DNA of 64,000 bases from Nilaparvata lugens (Eukaryota; Arthropoda; Insecta; Hemiptera; Delphacidae). A program made the position numbers and the translations under genes. The stretch is from assembly GCF_014356525.2 (NCBI RefSeq), contig NC_052518.1:98219932-98283931 (forward strand), given 5' to 3'. Shown here piece after piece: positions 32,671 through 43,439 of this stretch. The notes under the pieces were generated by a model. It was not told the DNA's origin. It saw only the letters and a program-made list of their open reading frames with translations, and did not search any database. The first letter of the stretch is position 1. Every line of letters begins with the position of its first letter.

Positions 32671-33499
32671 GTAAGTGGGTAAAATAAAAATAATTCTGTT
32701 TGATTACCTTCCAATAAAACCGCACTAACTGGTAACTTAGGTAAGATGGAAAATTTTCCATTTAGAAAGTTAGTTTCATCATAGTCCCATTCTCTCTTTC
32801 TTTTGAACTTGAAAGATCCTGTTGAACCTCTGTGTTTCTTGAAGCTAAATTTAGATCTCAGATTGAAAAATGAATTCTATTGATTAATTGAACTCTGTTG
32901 TTTTCTCATAATCATGAACATTGTATTGTTGTTTTGAACAAATGATTCAATATTCCTCAAATTCATTATTGCTTTTAATCTTGTATTTTATGTAATTCGT
33001 GCTACATCTATGTACAATCGTATTGCAATTTGTGATTAGATCAAATCAAAATTTATCAATGTAGAATGGAGAATCTATAAACAGATGGAAATTAGTAGAC
33101 AGGCTGGCTGCTGTGGATTAGTATAAAATGAGCACTGCTATACAGAGAGTGTCAGTTTGGCGTTTGGAGATTGACTGGTTAAGCACGCCTGACTGGAAAT
33201 TAGGTTAGTCCTCAATAGCTCAGCTCATAATATATTATTTACTACATTTAGCATACAGCAATGACATTCACATCAACAGTAATAGTCAATAAAATTTGGC
33301 TTTGCCGCCTTAGTTTGTGATTGCCACATATCAGTATCAGAGTCGCAGTGAAAATATTATCTCCATGAACTGTAATGGGACTATTCATACTCGGGCTCAT
33401 AACGGGAAGAATATTAGCACTGAACCGGATGCGGACACTGATAGTGATTTGTGGCAATGCAGGCTGTGTAATGATGAATTAGATTTGTATACACTGTAA

Positions 33500-33960
33500 G
33501 CTTGGCTCAGCTTTCTGCACAATTAAAGATACATCCTTCAATGTCAGTGAATATTGCATTGAGGGGTAATGTGAAATAGTGGTTATTGCTTTTCCTAGTC
33601 AACATTCAGTTATGGCCTTTGTATATAGAACTCCTAGTTCTAATATTGAACTATTTACAGATAATATCAACCATTCTACTTCGTTGCTCTGTAATTCAGA
33701 GAAGTATAAACATTTTAGAGTGGTTGTAACAGGTGACATAAATATTGATGTAAGGCATACTTGTGCAAATACTCAATTTTCTTAATATGCTGCGATCAAC
33801 AAATTTCTACTGCCTTTCAACTACGAACAGACTTGACTCAACTCTTGTTTGGACAACGTTTCTTCAAACATCAGTCAGGGTGAAATTGAGTGTGCAGTGG
33901 ACTACATCTGTCAGACCACCAAGGTCTTGGAGTATATTATATTGAAAATCCAGTTATGAA
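33500..33960 (+). pseudogene. LINE endonuclease fragment
   Basis: Reads MAFVYRTPSSNIELFTDNIN and FRVVVTGDINIDVRH, then in other frames FLNMLRSTNFYCLSTTNRLD and SDH-like residues. This is the central APE endonuclease region (YR-x-P, GD-x-NID) of a LINE. Frames are broken. Inside the putative USP gene on the same strand. Confidence 0.75.
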
Positions 33961-34728
33961 ATCTATGTACCACCTACTCACCTAATAATTCCAGTTAATT
34001 TATTGAATCATTTTCTGTACCCAGGAACAATGCCCTAGAATATTGGTAAGGAGTTCGGAAACATTCTGTATATAAAAGCGAAATTGCACTGATTCATTCG
34101 CTCAATCACTCACTCTGATTCATAAATCAACAGAACTGAGAATCTACTGACCAAATACGTTCAGATGTAACCTTTGAGGGTTCCTTCTTACGAATTTTCA
34201 AATAACTTTTACAGTAGTTCTTCTAGAATTTTCAAGAAGATTGAAACTTGAAAGGGTGAAATGGATGTTTTGTAATCTCTGTACAATATTTGTTTTTTTT
34301 CTTACACATTTTTTAAAAATAAGCTACATAATTAATATCAACGTTTTCGAGAACTGATGTAGGCCTATGGAAAATGTTCATATTCGGTACAGAGGCTCAG
34401 CTACAGTCTAAACATTTGTTTATAGAAAGAGCTTCATAAGTTCGCCACCGATAAGATAAAAAATTGGAATTCTCCTGCGTGGTGTCAGTCAACTGGTGAT
34501 TGAATAGTCTCGACTAATTACGGGATTGTATTTGACTATTTGACTTGAGGAAGCAAGCTTAAATGAAGAATGCTGGCTGGTGGTGTTTAGAGCTTCTATG
34601 GTTATACAGTAGATCAAAATTACTCTATTTTGATTGAATTCACTAATCGTAGCTGTGAGCTCAAAGAGCTTTACCAAGCAACATCTGCTCAATTTCTGAC
34701 AAATGATTGAATTTTGTTCAATTTGCAG

Positions 34729-34897
34729 GTGTGGCAAATGCGCCGCAGCCCGTGATGGGATAACATTTTCCAAAATTACACAGCTACCGGAGGTACTGTG
34801 TATAAACCTCAAGAGGTTCCTGCCGGACTCGAAAAAAAAACTCAACAGGTTTCATTCCCGATCACTGAACTCGACATGACACCTTTTGTTCATTCTG
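34729..34897 (+). CDS. USP20/33-like ubiquitin hydrolase, exon with C-x-x-C and LKRF, frameshifted
   Basis: After ATTTGCAG it reads CGKCAAARDGITFSKITQLP then EVLCINLKRFLPDSKKK. The second CxxC pair of the USP zinc site and LP-x-(V/I)LC-x-(H/N)LKRF are classic USP features. At an A9 run (34832-34840) the frame is lost; downstream bases in another frame read VSFPITELDMTPFVHS, the expected continuation. A one-base length error in the homopolymer would explain this. Ends TCTG/GTAATT in phase 1 of the second frame. Either a pseudogene lesion or an assembly/sequencing error. Confidence 0.85.
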
Positions 34898-35347
34898 GTA
34901 ATTATTCTCTCTCCTTGTCTAGAAACTGATTGAATTTTCATGTGATTTCTACAACATTCCATTATTTCCAGTTTTGTCATTGACAATATGATGTTGGACA
35001 TAGTCAAATAGATGAAGCCAATCAATGACGAAATTCCACTTAATGAATGCCTGTAGTACAGAATGTGATTGCTTTTGAATAATTTGTTTATTACTTTCAA
35101 ACTTTAATGAATCCGTCAATTTCCAATTAACAAGTGTCTCAATTGGCATTTCTCAATTATGTTGGTTAAATCAAAAATGTTTTGAGTTGAATTTTGATAT
35201 GTATTTGCTTTAGTTGTTTCGGAGTTAATCTATGTGAAATAACTGAGCAAGGAAAGAGCTCCAAGACAATGCATCATTCGATTATTGTAAGGCATTATTC
35301 GATTAAGGTGAGGTATTGCAAGGTAACATGTTTGACTTGTTTTTCAG

Positions 35348-35571
35348 AATGCCAGTCGGAGGTTAAAACGTACCACCTTATGGCAGCTATATGCCACAAA
35401 GGCGAAAACTTGAATAGTGGACATTACATCTGCTATGCACTAAATGACGCAGAAAAGATCTGGTACGAATTGGATGACGACCATGTGACCAAAGTCACAG
35501 ATGAAAATGTTTCTTCATGTGAAGCATACCTATTAAGCATATGGAAGCATAGCTGCCATAAAAGTGTCTAA
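35348..35571 (+). CDS. USP20/33-like ubiquitin hydrolase, His-box exon ending in a stop
   Basis: Begins after TTTTTCAG; a split codon restores Glu, then CQSEVKTYHLMAAICHKGEN and LNSGHYICYALNDAEKIWYE then LDDDHVTKV. SGHY is the catalytic His box and the DD of the WYELDDDHV region the acidic member of the triad. The frame ends CEAYLLSIWKHSCHKSV and TAA at 35569-35571. USP20/33 proteins normally continue to DUSP domains, and a DUSP exon does lie downstream (36065-36310), so the stop is unexpected. No clean GT donor in the right phase was found before the stop. Confidence 0.88.
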
Positions 35572-35614
35572 ATTTCAGATACTGTTTTTGGTGAGATATA
35601 GTGATATTTATCCA

Positions 35615-35940
35615 TAATAAAGCACTGGAATATTGTCTACATATATCACGAATTTATTAAAAAGTTACAAACAAGTTTCAACGCCCATGGTGTGAAAATT
35701 TTAAACTTTCATTTAGATTTTGAATTTTCACACTGAAGATGACACAATAGGTTTATAAAACTTATAGTTTATTAATGTACAGTGCTATTTTGTTTTTGAC
35801 CACTACGGGTCTTGTTAGACTGTGGAAATCGTCATATTGTATAAATAAATAAATAAATAAATAGGTGTTGAAACATGTTTGTAACATTTTGATAAATTCG
35901 TGATATATGTAGACAATATTCCAGTGTTTTATTAGTGTCC
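35615..35940. mobile_element. Foldback insertion with ~75-bp inverted arms
   Basis: TAATAAAGCACTGGAATATT onward (35617-35692) is the inverse of 35863-35938, including TATCACGAATTTATTAAAAA and ACAAACAAGTTTCAACGCCC-like blocks. The interior has TTTTCACACTGAAGATGACA and an (AATA)n stretch, reminiscent of a LINE 3' end. It lies between the USP His-box exon and the DUSP exon. Confidence 0.8.
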
Positions 35941-36064
35941 AGATTATGTCAAGTAGATGACAAATAGATATTTTTAGCTGTAAGACTTTTCCTCTTACAG
36001 TTTGAACTCACAGTTTCTAGAAAACCCTCCTTGGAGTAAAATGTATGTTGTATGCATGTTTCAG

Positions 36065-36310
36065 GAAACGTGACAGCCCGGCAACCCGGGAAAGAAGGGA
36101 GGGGGCCTTCAAAACTTCCGATGAGCTTCAACAAGCTTCAACATTGTATGCGATTTCCAATCTTTGGCTTAGCAAATTTAAAAATTTCGTCGAGCCCGGC
36201 GCAGTTGAGAACAACGATTTATTTTGCTCGCATGCCCTCTGCGTTTACAAGGACCATAAACAAATGTCTGTTCAAGTTACAGCATCAGCTTGGGAGTCTA
36301 TTTTTCAAAA
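36065..36310 (+). CDS. USP20/33-like ubiquitin hydrolase, DUSP-domain exon
   Basis: After ATGTTTCAG, reads KRDSPATRERREGAFKTSDE, then AISNLWLSKFKNFVEPGAVE and NNDLFCSHALCVYKDHK, ending FQK at AAAA/GTAAGT. The (Y/I)-x-S-x-x-W-x-x-(K/Q)F-x-x-F-x-x-PG-x-(V/I)-x-N-x-(D/T)(F/L)-x-C-x-H pattern matches the DUSP domain that follows the catalytic domain in USP20/33. The next DUSP exon (with GGGPA-like residues) was not found before the LTR element at 37.9 kb. Confidence 0.82.
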
Positions 36311-36770
36311 GTAAGTTATAGAATTGATGGAATCACAAATATTATGTAATACTGCAAAGATTATGACAATAGAATTGCCGCAGTCGCAGATAACAACCAT
36401 TACTCGAACTCTGCCTCCTATAGTATAGGATGAAAATTTGTATAACGCACAACAATTTGGGATAAGAATTTATAGTATATTGCGTGATGAGGCTGGGAAG
36501 CGGGGCCGAGCATGAAGTTTCCAGTCGAGGCGTCAGCCGCGCAACAGACATTCACGGCCAAGTAACGATATTTTCCACCACACAATCAGCAAATAATATA
36601 TCGATGAGTAAATAACTGGAGAGAATCTTTCTAACCTAGAAACTGTCCGGGAATGTACCGGTACGGTATGTTTTCTGTGCATTGTGGCGAAATCAATTGT
36701 TTGCATTAGTTAATCTGACAAGTAGCCTACGGCAGTTTCCTCCTGAAACAATCTGCTGTAAACTGATCCA

Positions 36771-37090
36771 TGTGAAGTTTTCTTGTTTCTCGAGAATTAT
36801 TGTTTACTCTCGTTTTTATTAGTTTAATGACAATTGAAAGTTCATAATTTTACATAGTATGATCTATCAATACTGAGGGTTCTTCTTTTGTTAATTCTTC
36901 CCTATGTTTTCTCTCTCATACATAATTATTATCTATTTTAACTGAATACTCTCAGTAATACAACTTTATTACAATCATGTGAAACATCTGAAACTGTGGA
37001 AATTCCATATTCATTCCTTACAGCTTATACAACAATATTGTGTCAGTGTTTTTATAATTTGAGAACTTTCATATTAAAATGTACAGTGAA
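36771..37090 (+). repeat. Segmental duplication, copy 1
   Basis: About 320 bp repeated at 37530-37850, offset ~760 bp, same orientation, roughly 85% similar by eye. Shared blocks include GTGAAGTTTTCTTGTTTCTC, ACTCTCAGTAATACAACTTT and TCATTCCTTACAGCTTATAC. No coding capacity seen. Confidence 0.85.
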
Positions 37091-37107
37091 CCATATCAAA
37101 AGTGAAC

Positions 37108-37136
37108 TTAGCTAAATCCCGAGTTCGGAAACCGGC
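37108..37136. mobile_element. Lone terminus of the GGGCCGG element family
   Basis: CTTAGCTAAATCCCGAGTTC then GGAAACCGGCCC matches the right ends of 11850-12953 and 61415-61763. No matching left end was found nearby, so this is a truncated copy between the two segmental-duplication copies. Confidence 0.7.
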
Positions 37137-37529
37137 CCTTAAATAGAGAATTCTTTCAAATTTAAAGCTTTCAATCTGACTTGGAATGTAGACAATTCTA
37201 CCTCTCACAAGTTCAATTATTGTTTTATACATTATATCAATCTCCAACTGCATTAATCAGCTTTAGAATTCAAGCAAGTTTGAAATAACTCTTATCGATT
37301 ACAGAATAATGATATTATTGAGAGTTCACTTGAAATGTTAACATGGAATAAATTTCGTCAATTCTATGAATTTCAAAACAAACTTCTTAATTTGAACATA
37401 GCCTACAACTAATCCGAATAAAAAGGGACATTGCATATAGTTAACTCAAGAAATGATCCCTTACTATAATAGACAACTCCTGATACATCACACTCTTATT
37501 ATATCAAGTTCTACAATATCATAATACAG

Positions 37530-37850
37530 TGTGAAGTTTTCTTGTTCCTCGAGAATTATTGAAGAGTCTCGTTTTTATTATTTTGATTACAATTGAATGT
37601 TAATTCATTATTTTACATAGTATGAACTCATAATACAAAGCATTCCTCTTCTGTCAACTCTCCCCTATGTTTTCCCTTTTGAACATAATTATTATTTTTT
37701 TAAAGTGAATACTCTCAGTAATATAACTTTATTACAATCAAGTGAAAAATCTGAAACTGTTGAAATGCCACACTCATTCCTTACAGCTTATACAATAATA
37801 TATTGTTTCAGTGTTTCAATAATTTGAAAACTCTTATATTGAAATTCTGA
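37530..37850 (+). repeat. Segmental duplication, copy 2
   Basis: Second copy of the 36771-37090 segment (GTGAAGTTTTCTTGTTCCTC, TCATTCCTTACAGCTTATAC), ending about 60 bp before the large LTR element. Confidence 0.85.
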
Positions 37851-37909
37851 GTAGATTTTTGCCCACACCTTCTTCTACTAGAATTCCCAGTGTCGCTCTG
37901 GGCCGGCAA

Positions 37910-39735
37910 GACTCAGTCGGCGTCTGGGGTGGGCCGCAGAAGGGGCAGGAGTCTTGGTGGGGTGTCCGCCAACCGCCCTCGTTCGAGTCGGGGGTTGAAA
38001 CAGGGCCTTGAGCACTTTAGAGAAATGTTTCCCTCTTTTAGGTAAGAGGGGCCGTGCTCTCGCACTGCCAAACAGGGTTGGGCGTGGAGTGAGAGGAGTA
38101 GGTATGCTGCGGTGTCCGCAGTGAAGGAGGTCTCTGTGACGGGAATAACGTTCCCGATTGCCACAATGTGTCCTCTTGTGTGTCTTAGATCTACTAACTG
38201 GAGTCGCTCACCGGGTCACTATTCTCGGGAACCAGGTGTTTTCCGGGTCTCCGGATTGAATTCGGGGTTCTCGCAAAGGCTTTCTCTAGCCTCTCTCGAG
38301 CTCCTCTTGCGATTCCGGATTGAATCGACAAGCTGCGGGAGCCCGCGCGTCGGACTTCCCTAAGTCCAAGTCCACGGGCACCAGGTGTCTTCCTGGGGCC
38401 CGGATCGTCCTCGGAGTTCTCGCAAAGGCTTTCCCTAGCCTTTCCCGAGGTCCTCTTGAGATTCCGGATGGTATCGGCAAGCTGCGGGAGCCCGCGCACC
38501 GGACTTCTCTAAGTCCTAGTCTTCGGGCACCGGGTGTCTTCCTGGGGTCCGGATCGACCTCGGAGCTCTCGCAAAGTCTCTCCCTATCCTTTCTTGAGGT
38601 CCTCTTGCGATTCCGGATGGTATCGGCAAGCTGCGGGAGCCCGCGCACCGGACTTCTCTCCTGATCACTAAGTCCAAGTCCTCGGGCACCGAGTGTCTTC
38701 CTGGGGTCCGGATCGGTCTCGGAGTTCTCGCAAAGGCTTTCCCTAGCCTTTCTTGAGGTCCTCTTGCGATTCCAGATGGTATCGGCAAGCTGCAGGAGCC
38801 CGAGCACCGGACTTCTCTAAGTCCTAGTCTTCGGGCACCGGGTGTCTTCCTGGGGTCCGGATCGACCTCGAAGCTCTCGCAAAGGCACTCCCTAGCCTTT
38901 CTTGAGGTCCTCTTGTGATTCCGGATGATATCGGCAAGCTGCGGGAGCCCGCACACCAGACTTCTCTCCTGAGCACCAAGTCCAAGTCCTCGGGCACCGG
39001 GCGTCCTCCTGGGGCCCGGATCGATCTCGGAGTTCTCGCAAAGTCTCTCCCTAGCCTTTCTTGAGGTCCTCTTGCGATTCCGGATGGTATCGGCAAGCTG
39101 CGGGAGCCCGCGCACCAGACTTCTCTTCTGAACACTAAGTCCAAGTCCTCGAGCACCGGGTACCTTCCTGAGGTTCAGATCGAAGTCGGGGTTGTCGAAA
39201 AGGCTTTTCCTAGCCTATCTCGAGGTCCTCTTGCGTTTCGAGGTTCTGGCGATGATGTACCAAGATGTCAGGTTTTGACCAAAACCTGACGTGTCGCTGC
39301 TGGTTGTAACAGGCAGGTTGATGCCCAAACTTGTTGAAAAAGTCAAACAACACTTGTCCAAGTGTGTGTTGAACTGCGGAGCTTCCAGTGTCTGAGATTA
39401 ACCACCTTTAACCTCAGACACAACTCCCGGTCGTCAAAGGATTCGGAGTACACTCAAAGTACGAGTTGTACTATGCTGCTAGCTGCGCGCTGCTTCCTTC
39501 ACTCTTCTATCGACTGCTCGCACTGGACACCCGAACTAGACTGCCGCCTACTAGCCTTTCACGAGCCTCCCTCAGTGGCCGAGAGGGAGGGGAGTAAGGA
39601 TGCGCAGCACTGCTGAGCGGTAGCCCAGCGGCTGCCTTGCTTGTTGACCTCTGTGATTCCATCAGAGATAACCGAGCGTCTTATAATGAGCCCTAAACTC
39701 AATTCCCTTCATTAGTTACGATATACATCATGACA
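37910..39735 (-). repeat. 3' LTR of the large element (1826 bp, seven tandem units)
   Basis: Matches 49904-51133 at both ends with about 1-2% difference by eye, but is 596 bp longer because of extra tandem units. It begins (minus) TGTCATGATGTATATCGTAA and ends at GACTGAGTC. It contains GGGCCGTGCT-x-TCGCACTGCC, the founder motif of the internal minisatellite. Confidence 0.88.
38241..39180 (-). repeat. LTR tandem array, 149/159-bp unit, seven copies
   Basis: The block TCTTCCTGGGGTCCGGATCG or variants recurs with CCTGGGG-type positions 38241, 38392, 38541, 38700, 38849, 39008 and 39168, i.e. spacings 151, 149, 159, 149, 159, 160. The 10-bp difference is a CCTGATCACT-like insert present in alternate units. 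The other LTR has only three units (about 50236, 50387, 50546). All reading frames through it are chance frames. Confidence 0.9.
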
Positions 39736-39984
39736 CACTGTTCCTACTAAGGGAAGGGGGGGAAAAATGGGGAGGAAGGAGGGAGGTGAGGATGGAAAGG
39801 GTATATGGCTGACAGAATGTCCCAAGAGACTGAGTACATTCTGCCGCCTCTCCACCGGTCGTAGAAGACCAAGCAACAACTGAGCGCCAGGTTGGCTCCT
39901 TGCCAACCGGTGACGGTGCATCGGCACCGACCAAAGAAAAACAGCAAGCTATCTGGCCATGTCCTCGGCCTAGCTTTCCAAAGA

Positions 39985-41400
39985 GATATCGAAGAACTGC
40001 GCCGTGCGCCGTGCTTTCACACTGCAAAGGGGATGCTGTGCTTTCAAGCTGCAAGAGTCGCCGTGCTTCTGCACTGTCAAAGGACGCCGTGCTTCCGCAC
40101 TGCAGGTGAGAATCGCAGTGCTTCCGCACTGCAAGGAGACGCCGTGCTTCCACACTGAAGATGAGAATCACGGTGCTTCCGCACTGCAAGGAGATGCCGT
40201 GCTTTCGCACTGCAAAGGGGACGCCATGCTTTCGCACTGCAAGAGTTGCCGTGCTTCCGCACTGCAGGTGAGAATCGCGGTGCTTCTGCACTGCAAGGAG
40301 ACGCCGTACTTTCGCAATGCCAAAGGACGCTGTGTTTCCGCACTGCAGGTGAGAGTTGCAGTGCTTCCGCACTGCAAGGAGACGCCGTGCTTTCGCACTG
40401 CAAAGGGGACGCCGTGCGTTTTTACTGCAAGAGTCGCCGTGCTTCTTCCGCACTGCCAAAGGACGCCGTGCTTCCGCACTGCAGGTGAGAGTCGCGGTGC
40501 ATCCGCACTGCAAGGAGACGCCATGCTTTTGCACTGCAAAGGGGACGCCGTGCTTTTGCACTGCAAGAGTCGCCATGCTTTCAAACTGCAAGAGTCGCCA
40601 TGCTTCCGCACTGCAGGTGAGAATCGCAGTGCTTCCGCACTGCAAGGAGACGCCGTGCTTTCGCACTGCAAAGGGGACGCCGTGATTTGCACTGCAAGAG
40701 TTGCCGTGCTTCCGCACTACCAAAGGACGCCGTGCTTCCGCACTGCAGGTGAGAGTGGCGGTGCATCCGCACTGCAAGGAGACGCCATGCTTTTGCACTG
40801 CAAAGGGGACGCCGTGCTTTTGCACTGCAAGAGTCGCCATGCTTTCGAACTGCAAGAGTCGCCATGCTTCCGCACTGCAGGTGAGAATCGCAGTGCTTCC
40901 GCACTGCAAGGAGACGCCATGCTTTCGCACTGCAAAGGGGACTCCGTGCTTTTGCACTGCAAGAGTTGCCGTGCTTCCGCACTACCAAAGGACGCCGTGC
41001 TTCCACACTGTCAGTGAGAGTCGTGGTGCTTCCGCACTGCATGGAGACGCCATGCTTTTGCACTGCAAAGGGGACGCCATGCTTTCGCACTGCAAAGGGG
41101 ACGCCGTGCTTTTGCACTGGAAGAGTCGTCGTGCTTCCGCACTGCAGGTAAGAATCGCGGTGCTTCCGCACTGCAGGTGAGAATCGCGGTGCTTCCGCAC
41201 TGCAAGGAGATGCCGTGCTTTCGCACTGCAAAGGGGACACCTTGCTTTCGCACTACAAGAGTTGCCGTGCTTCCGCACTGCATGTGAGAGTCATGGTTGC
41301 TATACCCTTAAACTAAAAGGAACGCCGTGCTTCCCCAATGCAAGAATCGCTGTGCTTCCGCACTGCTAAAGGACGCCGTGCTTCCACACTGCAGGATAGA
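39985..41400. repeat. Minisatellite of GTGC-NNNN-GCAC mini-palindromes
   Basis: Dozens of copies of (G/A)TGCTT(C/T)CGCACTGCA separated by a few spacer types (AGGTGAGAATCGC, AAGGAGACGCC, AAAGGGGACGCC, AAGAGTCGCC, CCAAAGGACGCC), period 26-31 bp. A higher-order repeat of ~264 bp is visible: GTGAGAGTCGCGGTG at 40485 recurs near 40749 and 41014. Each unit can form a 4-bp stem. The repeat lacks stops in several frames on both strands, producing spurious long open frames. The same motif occurs once in each LTR. Confidence 0.93.
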
Positions 41401-41659
41401 AGGGTAACACAGAACACAGAAACACATAAAACATAAAAGGTGAACAGCACTTCCGACTGGCTCTGAGAGCTTGAGTCGCGCAGTGTGTACACGCCCACTG
41501 ACTTGCCGGGAAAGTGGCCCCTGCTTTTACACTAGGAAACAGAGCTCATGCTCTGCTGGAGGGCTGTGTTTGCACACAGCAAGGCACAAGGATTTTCGCC
41601 TCATCTGGACAAGCCATGCTCGCGCACTGCAGGATAAAGGTAACACAGAACAAAAAGCC

Positions 41660-42215
41660 GGGCTTTCACCCTGCATGCCGTGCTTGCGCACTGCGTGCCA
41701 TGCTTGCACACTGCGTGCCATGCTTGCGCACTGCGTGCCGTGTTTTCACACTGCCGCGGTGTTTCCACACCACGAAGGTGTGTGTCCGCATAATGACAAT
41801 CCAGACACACACTGACCGATGTGTCATGTTTGCACACAACGATGGACGAGCTAGCAATCTGGCTGCAGTGTTCCCACACTGCTGTGGTCAAGCTCGCGCA
41901 GTACCTTTTCTGGGCTTTTGCCCTGCATGCCGTGCTTGCGCACTGCATGCCGGGCTTGCGCCCTGTGCGGCCGTGCTTGCACAACTGCCTAACCTCACCG
42001 TGCTTGCGCACTGCATTTGCCGGGGCTTGCGACCTGCGCGGCCGTGCTTGCGCAACTGCCTAACTTCGATGTGCTTGCGCACTGCATTTGCCGGGCTTGC
42101 ACCCTGCGCGGCCGTGCTTGCGCAACTGCCTAACTTCGCTGTGCTTGCGCACTGCATTTGCCGGGCTTGCGCCCTGCGCGGCCGTGCTTGAGCAACTGCC
42201 TAACTTCACTGTGGG
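41660..42215. repeat. Second minisatellite block, ~70-bp unit
   Basis: Variants of GTGCTTGCGCACTGC. From about 41927 a ~70-bp unit (GTGCTTGCGCACTGCATTTG, CCGGGCTTGCGCCCTGCGCG, GCCGTGCTTGCGCAACTGCC) repeats about four times (42000, 42071, 42141). It is a diverged sister array of the preceding block. Confidence 0.88.
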
Positions 42216-42543
42216 GCACTTACGGCTTTACCCAAGCCCGACGTCCATCGGGAAGTCGCACCCTGATCCTCGGGTGCCCGGAGCGAGGGCGCTTCCCAGG
42301 GCAGAAGGATTGGTGGATCACCTTCTTGACCGAAGGTCGGTCCCCATTGTTTACGAGTGCAAGGCCTCGTCCGTGGTCGGTGGCGGTCAGGTGGATAGGT
42401 GGCAGAAGCGGAGTGTGGCAGAACTTTCCTCCTCGTCCCTGGAGGAAAGTTCAATGATCTCAGGTGCTCCATGGCTGGCGGTGGCGGTGGTGCGGGGAGG
42501 TGTCGTCAGTTGGCTGCAGGAGACTGGTAGCCCACCAGCACTC

Positions 42544-43426
42544 TCAGGAGGTCTGTGTGGTCCGGCAGAGGCTGCTCCCCAAGCTGAATCCAGCATGGGG
42601 TGGGGAGAGTCGGGGTTGCCAGCCTTTCAAAAAAATTTTTGAATTTTTTTGAATTTTTGTCAAGGTGCAGGGAGGAGTTGTGGGTTGCACAACCTCCTCT
42701 GGAGTTCCATATGCCGGGGAAAGGGAGAAGTTGCCTCCTCCTCCTTCCAGCAGGGCATCCTCGTCCTCCGTAGGGACTTCTGGTATCTCCATCAGTGGGC
42801 TGGCGGCAGAAGAGGTCAAGAGGAGATGAACCTCGGCTCGGTCTGAGCCAGCAGGGGTCTTGGAAGAAGACAGACCCCCCGTGACCACTACAATGCGGTC
42901 GCATCCCGTTCGCAGAGTGGGGAGGACCTCGAACAATTCACTTGAGGCAGCTTCCACCAAGGTATCCACAGGAGGGGTTCGTCGTTGAAGGAGCCGGAGA
43001 AGCTGCTGTCCAATAATCCTCTCAGCTTTCCAGTGGGTCAGGCCTTCTCGGACGTGTTGAAAACACTGAACGTCCCATCCCTGGACGTGTTGCAGTCTTT
43101 TCACTTGGCAAAAGTCTTTTTGCCATGACGGCGTGGACTGCATCATAGTCCTCAGTGGTGGTCCTGTGTCCCGGGTCAAGGATGGTGGTGAGTGCTTCCT
43201 TCCGATTCACTACGGCGAGAGCGATGCCTCCTCGCCGAATCAGTGGAAAACCAAGGAGGGTGTCGCTCCTCAAATTTTTTAATACTTCCCGAAGTCCTTC
43301 CAGGGAGCAACCCGCATGCCGAGTGCGTAGAGCCTGGAATGGTGAAAGCCTTCCTTTCTCGGTCAAGGACAGCCGCTCCATCTCACGAAGCACCTGGTTG
43401 GTGAATGAGGTGCGGAAAGATGGCAT
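42544..43426 (-). CDS. ORF3 of the large LTR element, unknown function, frameshifted
   Basis: From 43426 the minus strand reads MPSFRTSFTNQVLREMERLS and GFPLIRRGGIALAVVNRKEA. At an A5 run near 43125 the open frame switches (43022-43426 to 42544-43179) and continues KDFCQVKRLQHVQGWDVQCF, EVLPTLRTGCDRIVVVTGGL and an acidic PEVPTEDEDALLEGGG stretch, about 300 codons combined. No signal peptide, membrane helix, zinc knuckle or env motif is visible and I do not recognise the protein. Its place downstream of integrase is where accessory or env-like genes sit. Coding nature is likely but unproven. Confidence 0.5.
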
Positions 43427-43439
43427 TTTCCACAGGGCA

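Noticed and set aside
33317..33499. Possible acidic USP exon (TEPDADTDSD)
   Set aside because: The composition resembles the acidic linker of USP20/33, but no acceptor gives the phase needed after the exon ending at 32670, and no conserved motif is present.
38194..39156. Open frames of 100-200 codons through the LTR
   Set aside because: They follow the 149/159-bp tandem units of the LTR and shift frame with them; no protein family features.
39728..41240. Long open frames (up to 409 codons) on both strands across the minisatellite
   Set aside because: They are generated by the repeat unit lacking stop codons in several frames; peptides are only repeats of the unit and open frames exist on both strands at once.
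40560..41400. CRISPR-like array appearance (short repeats with spacers)
   Set aside because: Spacers are a handful of recurring types rather than unique sequences, period is 26-31 bp and variable, and the host is a eukaryote; this is a minisatellite.
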